Assembly: GCF_017614965.1 (NCBI RefSeq)
Contig: NZ_WVUG01000017.1
Coordinates: forward strand, 1-60,586
Source: Streptomyces griseorubiginosus
GTDB taxonomy: Bacteria > Actinomycetota > Actinomycetes > Streptomycetales > Streptomycetaceae
Direction of reading: 5' to 3'
Length of the DNA: 60,586 nucleotides
In this document: in pieces, positions 37,309 to 46,363 of the stretch
How the letters are laid out: every line of letters begins with the position of its first letter
Numbering within the stretch: the stretch's first letter is position 1
The notes under the pieces: model-generated
Told to the model about the DNA's origin: nothing
The model's database searches: none
Seen by the model: the letters and a program-made list of their open reading frames with translations, nothing else
Position numbers and translations under genes: made by a program

Positions 37309-38040
37309 TCAGGCGTCGGTGCGCCGGCGGCCGGCGAGGACGCCGTAGGCGACGCCCAGCGCACCCACGGCGATGCCGACGACGCCGAGCACGCGCGCGG
37401 TGGTGTCGGTGCCGTCGTCCGTGTCGCCGGAGGAGTCCGCAGCGGCCGTGGTGGTCTTGTCGGAGGCGTCCTCGGCCGTGGCCGTGCCGTGATGACCGTC
37501 CCCGGAGGCGGCGGACAGGGTGAGCACGGGAGCCGGGTTCTCGGGCTCCTTCTGGCCGTCCTGCGGCACCTCGATCCAGCGCACGACCTCGTTGTCGGAG
37601 TACGTCTGCAGGGCCTTGAAGACGAGTTCGCCGGTGTCCTCGGGCAGGGCGCCCACGGAGACCGGGAACTTCTGGAAGTAGCCGGGCTCGACGCCCTTGC
37701 CCTCGGCGGTCCAGGTGATCTTGGAGACGGCTTCGTTGATCTTCTCGCCGTGCATCTCGACCGGCTTGGCCAGCTTGGACTTGGTGACCTGGATCTTCCA
37801 GCCGGCCATCGGCTGCGGCAGGGCGGAGGCCAGGGGGTGGTCGGTCGGGAAGGTGACCTCGAGGCTGGTGGTCGAGGCGTCGTCGCGCTCGTTGGGGACC
37901 TTGAAGTCGATCACCGCGTAGCCGCCCTTGGCGGCCGTGCCCTCCGGCTGCACGGTGACGTGCGCGAACGCGGGGGCGGACAGGGCGAGCACCGCGGCAC
38001 CGGCGAGGGCGCCGGTGGCGGCGAGACGAGAAGCCTTCAT
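37309..38040 (-). CDS. ycnI: YcnI-family (DUF1775) membrane-anchored copper-associated protein
   Basis: 243 aa. The signal peptide ends APAFAHV, leaving the N-terminal histidine of the mature protein, which binds Cu(II) in YcnI homologues. The DUF1775 beta-sandwich spans residues 27-165 (PTDHPLASALPQPMAGWKIQ). After a Ser/Thr/Asp-rich linker containing GHH, a C-terminal transmembrane helix (LGVVGIAVGALGVAYGVLAG) anchors it. ATG at 38040. First gene of the copper-gene series. Confidence 0.9.
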   Translation of the reverse strand: MKASRLAATGALAGAAVLALSAPAFAHVTVQPEGTAAKGGYAVIDFKVPNERDDASTTSLEVTFPTDHPLASALPQPMAGWKIQVTKSKLAKPVEMHGEKINEAVSKITWTAEGKGVEPGYFQKFPVSVGALPEDTGELVFKALQTYSDNEVVRWIEVPQDGQKEPENPAPVLTLSAASGDGHHGTATAEDASDKTTTAAADSSGDTDDGTDTTARVLGVVGIAVGALGVAYGVLAGRRRTDA

Positions 38041-38170
38041 GGCAGGGAGCACTCCACTTCGAGTGAGGTTCCGGTGATGACGAGGGGTACGCGCGCGTGG
38101 CCGTCGCGGTGGTCGAAGAACTCGGCAACGCGGGCACGCGCGTGTGCGCCGCGCGACGGCGGCCCGTCAT

Positions 38171-38257
38171 CCGAAAACGGAAACCGGAGAAAGAACGGAA
38201 ACCGGAAAACGGAAACCGAAACCGGAGACCAGGAACCAGGAACCCGAAACCAGAAGG
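38171..38257. repeat. Low-complexity GGAAACC-type degenerate repeat upstream of ycnI
   Basis: About 87 bp dominated by short GGAAAC/CCGGAAA units, strongly A/G-rich on the plus strand and unlike the surrounding GC-rich DNA. It lies in the 231-bp spacer between ycnI and the end of the upstream membrane-protein gene. It encodes no plausible protein. Confidence 0.75.
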
Positions 38258-38271
38258 GCGGTCGCGTCGCG

Positions 38272-39078
38272 TCAGGCGGTGAGGGCGTACGCGACGGCCG
38301 GTGGGCCGCGCCGGATCACCGAGTGCTGGAGTGCGGTGGTACGGGGCTTCGACGGCGCGAGCAGCGCGGTGCGTGGCGGTCGCGGGCCCGCCCCGGGTGT
38401 GGTCGGCAGCCCGGCGCGCAGGGCGCGCACCAGGGCGAGGGCGGCGCGCAGCGACCGTACGAGCGCCCCGTCGGCCAGGGAGCCGGCGGACAGGGCCATG
38501 AGCCGGAGCAGCGCGAGGTCGCCGCGGCGCAGCAGCCAGCCGGCGGCGACGGCCGCGAGGACGTGACCGAGCAGCATCGGCAGGGACGGCAGCAGTGAAG
38601 TCGTCGCGGACAGCGCGTCCGTCGGATGGCGCATGGAACTCATGTCCATGGCCGGAGTGGTGGACAGCCGGGCGTCGGCGAGGATCCGCCGGGCGTGCTC
38701 CGGGGTGATCGCCGCCGTCGTCGTCCCGCACACCAGCCGTGCCGCGCGTTCGACCAGCGAGGCGTCGGTCGACGTCATCGCCATCCCGCCGGCGGCCGAG
38801 GCGCTCTGTCCCAGCCCGAACAGCGTGTGCAGCACGGTCTGGCCGAGCGCCAGCAGCGCGGCGATGCCGGGCAGCGAGCGCTCGCGTCCGGCGAGCGGCG
38901 CCGCGACCAGGAGAACCCCCAGGAACCCCGCGCCCAGCGTCCACAGCGGAACGGTGGCGCAGGAGGCCAGCGTGTGACCGCCCGCGGCCAGCACGACGCA
39001 GACCGCGGCGAACACCGCGGCCCGCAGCATCCGGATGTCTCGTCCGGAGCGCGCCGTGCGCTGGTGGGGGTCGGTCAT
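38272..39078 (-). CDS. Hypothetical multi-pass membrane protein
   Basis: 268 aa with about five hydrophobic segments (LRAAVFAAVCVVLAAGGHTLA near 20, VPLWTLGAGFLGVLLVAA near 40, LPGIAALLALGQTVLHTLFGLG, and LLPSLPMLLGHVLAAVAAGWLL). Histidine and methionine occur near helices (MAMTSTDAS, AMDMSSMRHP), a composition seen in copper-associated membrane proteins. Position upstream of ycnI suggests a link with copper handling (inference). ATG at 39078; weak Shine-Dalgarno. Confidence 0.75.
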   Translation of the reverse strand: MTDPHQRTARSGRDIRMLRAAVFAAVCVVLAAGGHTLASCATVPLWTLGAGFLGVLLVAAPLAGRERSLPGIAALLALGQTVLHTLFGLGQSASAAGGMAMTSTDASLVERAARLVCGTTTAAITPEHARRILADARLSTTPAMDMSSMRHPTDALSATTSLLPSLPMLLGHVLAAVAAGWLLRRGDLALLRLMALSAGSLADGALVRSLRAALALVRALRAGLPTTPGAGPRPPRTALLAPSKPRTTALQHSVIRRGPPAVAYALTA

Positions 39079-39099
39079 GGCGCGCTCATCATCCCATTG

Positions 39100-39120
39100 G
39101 CCGTACGGCCGCCGTACGGC
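39100..39120. promoter_or_regulatory. Twin GCCGTACGGC palindromes in a divergent spacer
   Basis: Two identical 10-bp palindromes (39100-39109 and 39111-39120), offset by 11 bp (about one helical turn), 21 bp upstream of the minus-strand membrane-protein gene. They are plausible as a dimer-of-dimers operator; the regulator is unknown. Confidence 0.45.
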
Positions 39121-39311
39121 AGGTCCGCAAGGTCGTGTCCGGCCGGGAAGATCACCCTCTGGCGCTAGTCGATGGGGGCTGCCCACACATACACCGATTC
39201 CGACCTGGATGCATCGACCATATGGGCGGTATCACGTCAACTCCGTGCTTACACACGGGCACGCGCGGCAATAAGAAACGGTATGTCGAGCCGCGGCCGG
39301 GAGGCTGGAGC

Positions 39312-39758
39312 ATGAGCATCTGGTGGTCACTCCACTTGCGGCGGGAAGCTGCGAGCGTTCCTCTCGCGCGACGGCTGCTGCTCGGCACGATGGAGACGGC
39401 GGGCGTCGACCCGGACGTCTCCTACGACCTCTCGGTCGCGCTGAGCGAGGCCTGCGCGAACGCCGTGGAGCACGGCGGCGACGCGGCCCGGGGCGCGTCC
39501 TCGGAGGCGTACCGGGTCACCGCCTATCTCGACGGCGAGAAGTGCCGCATCGAGGTCACCGACTCCGGGCCCGGCATCTCCGGCACCGTCCCCGTCCGTC
39601 CGGCCCGCACCGACGCCGAGCACGGCCGGGGCCTCTGCCTCATCCAGGAACTCGCCGACCACGTCCACATCGGCGACAAGCCGGGCCGCGGGGGCACGGT
39701 GGTGAGCTTCGACAAGATCCTCAAGTGGCGAGAGGACGCGCCGTTGATGGCGGTGTGA
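39312..39758 (+). CDS. RsbW-like HATPase (anti-sigma factor/serine kinase)
   Basis: 148-aa GHKL ATPase domain protein. The N-box is LSEACANAVEHG, G1 is VTDSGPGI, and G2 is GRGLCLIQELADHV. In Streptomyces such stand-alone domains act as anti-sigma factors or kinases of anti-anti-sigma proteins. No sigma or STAS gene is adjacent, so the partner is unknown. ATG at 39312 is preceded by GGAGGCTGGAG. Begins its own plus-strand unit, followed by the alpha/beta hydrolase. Confidence 0.9.
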   Translation: MSIWWSLHLRREAASVPLARRLLLGTMETAGVDPDVSYDLSVALSEACANAVEHGGDAARGASSEAYRVTAYLDGEKCRIEVTDSGPGISGTVPVRPARTDAEHGRGLCLIQELADHVHIGDKPGRGGTVVSFDKILKWREDAPLMAV

Positions 39759-39969
39759 GCATCCGACGGCATGACTGCGGGGGGACCGGTCTGCATACTG
39801 GCCAGACGGCGGAGTCGGTGCCCGTCCGGCACACACGGTCCGGCCCGGCCCTCGCACGGGCGGACGTACCGCGCTGACGGCATCCGCGGTGCGCCGCGCA
39901 CCACCGGGGCCGACGCCGGTCGGTCCGCTGTCGGAGTCAGGGCAACGCCGGGCTGCGGGGGGACTGTCA

Positions 39970-40872
39970 ATGGCGTGGACGGTATGCGCGGGGGACGGGC
40001 GGCGGCTCTCTGTGGAGGAGCGCGGTGATCCGCGGGGCCGCCCGGTGTTCCTGCTGCACGGCACTCCCGGCAGCAGGCTGGGGCCCGCGCCGCGGCCGTC
40101 GGTGCTCTACCGCATGGGCGTCCGCCTGATCACGTTCGACCGGCCGGGATACGGCGACTCCGACCGCAGGCCGGGACGCACCGTACGCGCCGCGGCCGAG
40201 GACGTGAGCCTGATCGCCGACGCCCTGGGGATCGACCGGTTCGGCGTCGTGGGCCGCTCCGGCGGCGCCCCGCACGCCCTCGCCTGCGCGGCCCTGCTCC
40301 CGGACCGTACGGCACGGGCCGGGGCGCTCGTGGGCCTCGCACCTCCGGACGCCGCCGACCTGGACTGGTTCGACGGCATGACCGAGGCCAACGTCCACGC
40401 GTACGTCAACGCGGCCGCGGGCCGGCAGCGGCTCACCGCCGCGCTGGGGCGCCGGTCGCTGACGATCCGCGCGGACCCGGCGGCCTCCGTCGCCGAGATG
40501 CGCAGCGAACTGCCCGAGTCCGACCGCTGGATCGTCGCGGACGCCGGCATCCAGGCCATGCTGGAGCGCAACTTCGCCGAGGGGCTGCGCAGTTCCGCGG
40601 ACGGCTGGGTGGACGACGTCATGGCGTTCAGCACGAGTTGGGGCTTCGACCTCTCGGGCATCACGGCCCCCGTCTACCTCTGGCACGGGGAGGAGGACAT
40701 CTTCGCCCCGGTGGCCCACACGCGCTGGCTCGGCCGCAACATCCCCGGCGCGCGGGTCGAGGTCGAACGCGACGCGGCCCACTTCGGCGCGCTGCGTGTG
40801 ATGACCCGCGTCATCGGCTGGGCCTCGCAGCACAAGGGGCAGGAACAGCGGCGGGCCTGGCACTGGGGGTAG
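39970..40872 (+). CDS. Alpha/beta-fold hydrolase
   Basis: 300 aa. HGTPGSRLGP is the oxyanion-hole region, the nucleophile serine lies in GVVGRSGGAPHALA (GxSxG form GRSGG), and a catalytic histidine is in VERDAAHFGALRV near the C-terminus, with the acid probably in WHGEEDIFAP. Probably an esterase, peptidase or lactonase; substrate unknown. ATG at 39970 is preceded by GGGGGG. Convergent with fxsT. Confidence 0.88.
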   Translation: MAWTVCAGDGRRLSVEERGDPRGRPVFLLHGTPGSRLGPAPRPSVLYRMGVRLITFDRPGYGDSDRRPGRTVRAAAEDVSLIADALGIDRFGVVGRSGGAPHALACAALLPDRTARAGALVGLAPPDAADLDWFDGMTEANVHAYVNAAAGRQRLTAALGRRSLTIRADPAASVAEMRSELPESDRWIVADAGIQAMLERNFAEGLRSSADGWVDDVMAFSTSWGFDLSGITAPVYLWHGEEDIFAPVAHTRWLGRNIPGARVEVERDAAHFGALRVMTRVIGWASQHKGQEQRRAWHWG

Positions 40873-40919
40873 CTCGGGGGTGGCCGAGGCCCGGCGTGCG
40901 GGGCAGCCGGCGCGCCCTG

Positions 40920-43900
40920 TCACACCTGCTGCGGCTCCAGGTCCCGGTCGATGCGCCGCCAGGCCACCGCCGCCTCGCTCAGCGGGTGTGTCTCACCCAG
41001 ACGCTGGATCAGTTCGGACTCCGCCTCGTGGTGGAGTTCCGTGGCCTCCGTTCCCCGGCCCAGGTCGCGCAGCGTGATCGCGAGGTTGGCCATGCTGCTC
41101 ACGGTGTCGGGATGGGTGGGACCGAGCCGTTTACGCAGGCCGGTCATGGTCAGTCGCTCCCAGTGTTCCGCCTCCTCGTGCCGGCCGAGGTCGGCCAGGG
41201 TGTTGGCCAGGCTGGTCCCCGCGCTGAGGACGGCCGGATGGAGGTTGCCGAGGGCTCCCGCCAGCGCGGAGCGGGCCTGTTCGGCCAGGTCGGCGGCCGT
41301 CCGCGCGTCGCCCTTGGCCCGGTGGTAGACGGCCAGGTTGTTGATGCAGAACATCGTGAACGGATGATCGGCGCCGAAGGAGTTCCGGTATCCCTCCAGC
41401 ACGTCCGTGACCTGCTGCACGGCCCGCTCAGGTCCCTGACCCGGGTCGGTGGCCAGGTAGTCGGCGGCGAGGTTGAGCCCGCAGGCGAGTTCCTCGGGGA
41501 TGGAGCGGCCGTACCGGTCACGGGAGCGGGCATGGGTCTCCCAGGTCTGCTCGCTCAGCCGCAGCGCCTCCTGGTGCCGCCCGGCCCTGCGCAAGGACAC
41601 GGCGAGGCTCTTGTCGACCCGCAGCACCTCGGGCACGTACGGGTTGAGGACCTGCCCGAACAACTCGCGCACCTCCTGCAGGATCCGCACGGACTCGTCG
41701 TACTCGCCGAGCTCCCGAAGGTCGCGGGCGTAGTGGCTGCGCGTGGTCAGCGTGTAGGGGTGCAGGGGACCCAGGAGCGCGGTACGGCGTCGGACGGTGT
41801 CCTCGTCCAGCCGTCGGGCGGCCTTGCTCTCCCCGGTCAGGCGGTAGTCGATGGCGAGGTTGTTGGCCGAGCTGAGGGTGCGCGGGTGGTCCTCGCCGAA
41901 GATCTCGCGGAAGCCGCTGTAGATGCGCTGGTCCAGTTCGAGCGCCTCGTTGAAGCGGCCGAGCGCCCTCAGGTCCGCGGCCACGCTGCCGGAGGTGATG
42001 AGCAGGGACGGGTGGCCCTCACCGAGGAGTCGGCGCTGCCGCTCCAGGGTGTCCTCGTCCATCTCACGGGCGGTCTGGTACTCGCCCTGGGAGCGGACGA
42101 TGTTGGCCAGTTCGAAGCGGAGGTTGAGTATCTGCTCGTCGTTGGAGTCGGGGAACTCGGTGCTCCAGAACTCGTTCAGCTGGGTGCCGAGGGTACGGGC
42201 GACGTGCAGTTCGCCGCGCTTCCACAGGTAGCGCATCCGGTCCACCATCAGCTGCCGCGGCTCCTCCTCCGCGCACTCGCGGATCTGGGAGGGCACGAGG
42301 TGCGGCCAGATCACCTCGAACCCGGGCCACTGGGCGGGGTCGTCCACCGCGCCCTCGGGCGGCCGCGCCGCGGCGAGGATGCGGTGCACCTCGTGAATGG
42401 TGTCGTTGAACGCCTCCGGCTCCATGCTGTCGCGGACCGCGGCCTGCACCAGGCGGTGCACCTGGATGGAGTTGTCGGTGGAGTCGACCTTGGCCAGCGC
42501 GAACCTGTTCAGCGCCTGGGTGACCTTGCCGAGCATGTACCGGGCACGCAGATCCTTGTCGTACGGCAGCAACGCCCTGATCATCGCGTCGCTGCCGACC
42601 AGCGTCATCGAGATCGGTTCGGCGGACAGGAAGCTGCAGAGTTCGAGCAACCGGGCGGCCGCGGGGGATTCCTGGCGCAGCCGGTTGATGGAGATGTTCC
42701 AGGTGGCGCCCACGGAGGACGGGTACTCCACGGCGTCGACGGCGGCCGGGACCGACAGCACCCGGGTGCTCTGCTCGCTGAGTTGTTCGATGTACTCGCC
42801 GACCGGTGTCGCCGTGGTCTCCAGCCAGGCCGCGGCGACCTCGATCGCCAGCGGAAGGTCGCCGACCGCCTCGGCGACCCGGATCGCATCCTCGTCGCGC
42901 AGTCCCGGCACCCGCCGGGACAGGTGCTCGACGCTCTCCTCGCGCGTGAACACCTCCACCTCCACCGGCTGCACCTGGGTCGACGTCGGCTTGGTCCGGG
43001 TGGTGACCAGGAGATGGCCGTAGAGGTCGTCCGGGATCGGGGCGGTCAGGTCGGCGAACCGGGTCAGCACCTGGTCCAGGTCCTCGACGTTGTCGAACAC
43101 CAGCAGCCAGCGCTTGTACGGCCGTCCGGCCCGCAGCGCCTGCAGGGCGGCCAGGGCTGCCTCGTTGACGTCGTCGCCGATGCCGGGATCGAGCCGGCGG
43201 CCCAGGTCGGCGAGCTTGGGCGGGACCAGGTCGGGCTGCTCGGCGTCGACCCACCACACCAGGTCGTAGTCGGCCTTGAAGCGGTTGGCGTACTCGCGTG
43301 CCAGCTGGGTCTTGCCCACCCCGCCGAGCCCGTGCAGCACCTGCGGCAGCCGCTGGCCGGAGGCGCCGGCGACGAACTGCCGCCGCACCTGGTCCAGGAT
43401 CGACGAGCGGCCCGTGAAGAACGGGTAGCGGGGCTGGACGTTGGACACGCTCGTGCTGGCGTTCGGGAACCGCACGCCGTGCATGTTGCCGACCGCTCCC
43501 GGCGAACTCGGCCGGCCCAGACCCATGAGCAGCGCGGCGGCCGCCGAGTCCTCGTCCAGCCGCACCAGATCGATGGTGCCGTTCCGGCCGGCGTGGGGAA
43601 TCTGCGGTACGTCCCCGACGCGCAGTGCGACGGGCTGGTGCTGCTGCGAACCGTCCGAGTGCATCGCGGCCTCCCAGGCCGCGCGAGCCGTCCGTGAGCC
43701 GAGGAACGCGGAGGAGACGACCGCGAGCACTCGCTGAGAGCCACCGGTGGATCCGGCGCCGACCTCCAGGGTCGTCATCGACCGCACGTCCTGGGAGGAG
43801 ACGTCGAACCGGGACTCGCGCAGCACGGTCTCCAGCCAGTCCACCCACATCCGGTCCTCGGAGACGTACTGCAGCAGCAGCTTCGAGGGCGGCAGGGGGC

Positions 43901-44882
43901 GGCGGCGGGTGTAGGCCGCGACGTACTGGGCGCGCTTGACCTCGCTGATGGGCGGCAGGCCGGTCACCCGGTTCTCGGTGATGACCGCGGTCAGCCGTTC
44001 GCAGGCTGTCAGCATGGAACTGGCCACCTTGGGCGGGTCGCCGAAGGGGGCGAGGATCTCCTCGTAGGCGTAGTACGGACGGTACGGGATCTCCACCGAA
44101 CCCCAGTAGGCGACGAGTTCGTCGGGGCTCATGCCACTGGGCAGACCGTCGAAACGCTCACGGGCGAGGGCCCGGCCCGCGTCGACCTTGTCCTTCTCGC
44201 CGTCGTCGATGCGCATGGCGACCGGGAGGATGCGGATCCCCTTCTCGCCGTAGCGCTCCTCGATGTCCCGGGCGACCGAGGCGGCACCGTCGATGCTCTG
44301 GTCGCTGAGGGTGTAGCAGACCACCAGCGTGCTGGGCATCTGGACGGTGCAGATGTCGGCGAGATCGCTGTGACCGGTGCGGCTGTCGATCAGCGTGTAG
44401 TCGTAGTAGCGCTCCATGTCCGCGCGCATCGCGTCGAAGAACTGCCCGCCGCCATAACTGCTGTAGAAGCGGTCCCAGTCCATGTTGCCGACGATCGGAT
44501 AGTCGCGGTGCCGCATGCCGGCCGACAGGAAGTCCAGGCTGCCGGGGGCCTGGAACGGCCAGTCCAGAGAGATGGCGTGCGGCCGGACCCGGGCGTAGCG
44601 GCGGTGCCAGTCGGGCTCGCGGTCGGGAAGGTCGCGCAGCGCCTCGCGGCGGTAGTCGTCGATCAGGTTGATCAGGCCCGGCGTGGCCCGCAGCAGGGAG
44701 GGCCTCAGGAACGGGTGGAAGAACCTGTGCAGTCCCGGGGCCTCCAGGTCCCAGTCGACGGCGAGGACGCGATAGCCGTTGGCGGCCAGGATCCAGGCCA
44801 CGTTGGCGAGAGCCATCGTGCGGCCGGTCCCGCCCTTGTACGAGTAGAAGGTGATCACTGAGCCCTTGCGGTTCTCGGTCAT
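40920..44882 (-). CDS. fxsT: FxsT: NB-ARC/TPR signalling protein of the FxSxx-COOH system
   Basis: 1320 aa, the last and largest gene of the system. Domains: ParA/MinD-like ATPase (1-300) with a variant P-loop YKGGTGRT at 15-22, arginine replacing the usual lysine; a TIR-like domain (about 334-450, LLQYVSEDRMWVDWLE then SSAFLGSRTARAAWEAAM); NB-ARC ATPase (about 490-800) with Walker A GLGGVGKT at 518-525 and Walker B RWLLVFDNVED; and TPR repeats from about 950 to the end. This resembles NLR/STAND switch proteins that sense a ligand via repeats. The function in the FxS system is unknown. ATG at 44882 is preceded by GGAGGG. Confidence 0.93.
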   Translation of the reverse strand: MTENRKGSVITFYSYKGGTGRTMALANVAWILAANGYRVLAVDWDLEAPGLHRFFHPFLRPSLLRATPGLINLIDDYRREALRDLPDREPDWHRRYARVRPHAISLDWPFQAPGSLDFLSAGMRHRDYPIVGNMDWDRFYSSYGGGQFFDAMRADMERYYDYTLIDSRTGHSDLADICTVQMPSTLVVCYTLSDQSIDGAASVARDIEERYGEKGIRILPVAMRIDDGEKDKVDAGRALARERFDGLPSGMSPDELVAYWGSVEIPYRPYYAYEEILAPFGDPPKVASSMLTACERLTAVITENRVTGLPPISEVKRAQYVAAYTRRRPLPPSKLLLQYVSEDRMWVDWLETVLRESRFDVSSQDVRSMTTLEVGAGSTGGSQRVLAVVSSAFLGSRTARAAWEAAMHSDGSQQHQPVALRVGDVPQIPHAGRNGTIDLVRLDEDSAAAALLMGLGRPSSPGAVGNMHGVRFPNASTSVSNVQPRYPFFTGRSSILDQVRRQFVAGASGQRLPQVLHGLGGVGKTQLAREYANRFKADYDLVWWVDAEQPDLVPPKLADLGRRLDPGIGDDVNEAALAALQALRAGRPYKRWLLVFDNVEDLDQVLTRFADLTAPIPDDLYGHLLVTTRTKPTSTQVQPVEVEVFTREESVEHLSRRVPGLRDEDAIRVAEAVGDLPLAIEVAAAWLETTATPVGEYIEQLSEQSTRVLSVPAAVDAVEYPSSVGATWNISINRLRQESPAAARLLELCSFLSAEPISMTLVGSDAMIRALLPYDKDLRARYMLGKVTQALNRFALAKVDSTDNSIQVHRLVQAAVRDSMEPEAFNDTIHEVHRILAAARPPEGAVDDPAQWPGFEVIWPHLVPSQIRECAEEEPRQLMVDRMRYLWKRGELHVARTLGTQLNEFWSTEFPDSNDEQILNLRFELANIVRSQGEYQTAREMDEDTLERQRRLLGEGHPSLLITSGSVAADLRALGRFNEALELDQRIYSGFREIFGEDHPRTLSSANNLAIDYRLTGESKAARRLDEDTVRRRTALLGPLHPYTLTTRSHYARDLRELGEYDESVRILQEVRELFGQVLNPYVPEVLRVDKSLAVSLRRAGRHQEALRLSEQTWETHARSRDRYGRSIPEELACGLNLAADYLATDPGQGPERAVQQVTDVLEGYRNSFGADHPFTMFCINNLAVYHRAKGDARTAADLAEQARSALAGALGNLHPAVLSAGTSLANTLADLGRHEEAEHWERLTMTGLRKRLGPTHPDTVSSMANLAITLRDLGRGTEATELHHEAESELIQRLGETHPLSEAAVAWRRIDRDLEPQQV

Positions 44883-44971
44883 GGAGCCCTCCACTGTCTC
44901 GGCCTGCCCTTCCCTGTGCCGTGCCTGTCCGTGTGCTGCCCGAGTGCGTCCCGCGGGTGCTCGGCGCCCGC

Positions 44972-46225
44972 CTAGACGGGGTACACCTGCCTGGGCAGCC
45001 AGGGGGGATCGGCCGCCGGCCCCTTCGGCGGATACGTCATCGCGTGGGCCTCGAAGTAACTGACGGCCTGTCGTACGGCCTTCTGCAACTCGACGGCGAA
45101 CCCCTCCAGGGTTCGGATGCCGCCGCCCGGGGACCGATGGCCCGACCCCGCCGCCTGTCGCGTGGCCAGCAGCCGGTCGGTGAGCTCCTGCAGCTGCCGG
45201 TCCCGCTCGGGCGGGATCGTGTCGTCCCTGTGCTGGGGGATCATGACGCTGATCCACGGCCGACGGCGCTCGGCCAGCTGTGCCATCAGCTCCTTGACGC
45301 GCGGGGAGTCAAGGGCCCACCGGTCGAGCAGCAGCAAGGCGGGCGCGGTGGGCGGCCCGGAGGACAGGAGACGGTCGGCCTCGTTCTCGAAGTCGCTCAC
45401 GGTGACGCGGAAGTTCATGGCCCGGACGAGATCGGCGGCGTGTTCCACCAGTGAACGGGTCGAGACGGGGAAGTACGGGTTCCATTCGGTCGGGGTCTCG
45501 CCGTAGTAGTCCGGCACCCGGCCGTCCGGCAGGTCCGCGCGGCAGCGGGCGAGCACGGTGACGTCGAACCCGGGTGGATGAGCGGTGTCGCCGAACGCGC
45601 TGGGCAGCGACTCGTAGTCCCGGTAGATCTGCCCCTCTTCCAGATCCACGGCCCGGCTCGCCCGCACGATCCGCTGCGCCAGCCGGTAGACGGCGAGTTC
45701 GTACTGGTCCTTCAGATAGCTGAGTTTGGTCAGTCCGTAGAACCCCTCGGCCGCATAGTCCTCACCGAAGTCCGCGTGCTGGAACTGCAGGTCCTTGGCC
45801 ACCTGGGGCAGTTGCGCGACTTCGACGGGCACCCATAACGCGGGGACGATGGCGCTCTCCCGGGAATCCCCGCGCCGGGTGTGGCGGTATATCTCCCGCT
45901 GGGAGAAGGCCCACCACTCGCGGCCGCACTGCTCGCTGATGAAGTAGCGCGGCGAATAGAGCGGAACGAACACCTGACACCGGGCCAGGTTCTCCGACAA
46001 CTCGTCCGTCCACCGCGTTCCCAGCGCCATTCCCTGGTCCAGAAACCCGGCCCTCGCCCCCACCGGTAACGACGTCATCTCCAGGATGTGGGCGCACAGG
46101 CCGTCGTAGAGCTTCTTCACCCATGCGTTGGGACCGGCGACCTCGGAGTCGTTGCGCGGGGTGTGGGCGTAGCTCAGGAAGAAGTACGGCCGTCTGTTCC
46201 TGGGGTCCTCTGCGTCCACTCGCAC
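44972..46225 (-). CDS. fxsC: FxsC: TIR-like protein of the FxSxx-COOH system
   Basis: 417 aa. The N-terminal TIR-like domain (13-150) begins YFFLSYAHTPRND and contains SPRYFISEQCGREWWAF; E103 occupies the position of the catalytic glutamate of TIR NAD+ hydrolases, judged by eye. The middle region (LLLLDRWALDSPRVKELMAQ) and C-terminus belong to the FxsC family only. GTG at 46225 follows GGGGGG. It lies between fxsB and fxsT. Whether it cleaves NAD+ or acts as a scaffold is unknown. Confidence 0.9.
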   Translation of the reverse strand: MRVDAEDPRNRRPYFFLSYAHTPRNDSEVAGPNAWVKKLYDGLCAHILEMTSLPVGARAGFLDQGMALGTRWTDELSENLARCQVFVPLYSPRYFISEQCGREWWAFSQREIYRHTRRGDSRESAIVPALWVPVEVAQLPQVAKDLQFQHADFGEDYAAEGFYGLTKLSYLKDQYELAVYRLAQRIVRASRAVDLEEGQIYRDYESLPSAFGDTAHPPGFDVTVLARCRADLPDGRVPDYYGETPTEWNPYFPVSTRSLVEHAADLVRAMNFRVTVSDFENEADRLLSSGPPTAPALLLLDRWALDSPRVKELMAQLAERRRPWISVMIPQHRDDTIPPERDRQLQELTDRLLATRQAAGSGHRSPGGGIRTLEGFAVELQKAVRQAVSYFEAHAMTYPPKGPAADPPWLPRQVYPV

Positions 46226-46363
46226 GAATGCCCCCCGATGAGCCGCCGACGGAGCTTCAGTGTAGGAACCAGGCTCCCTTCGCGGAACGGGGCCGCGAAA
46301 TCCGGGAGTTGTGCGAGGGCGGAAGGGCTTCCGGCGCGGAGGGCGAGGAAAGCGGCAGTGCGC

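Noticed and set aside
40638..43697. 1019-aa plus-strand open frame over fxsT
   Set aside because: It is antisense to the well-supported fxsT gene; long antisense frames are expected at this GC content, and the translation shows no domain.
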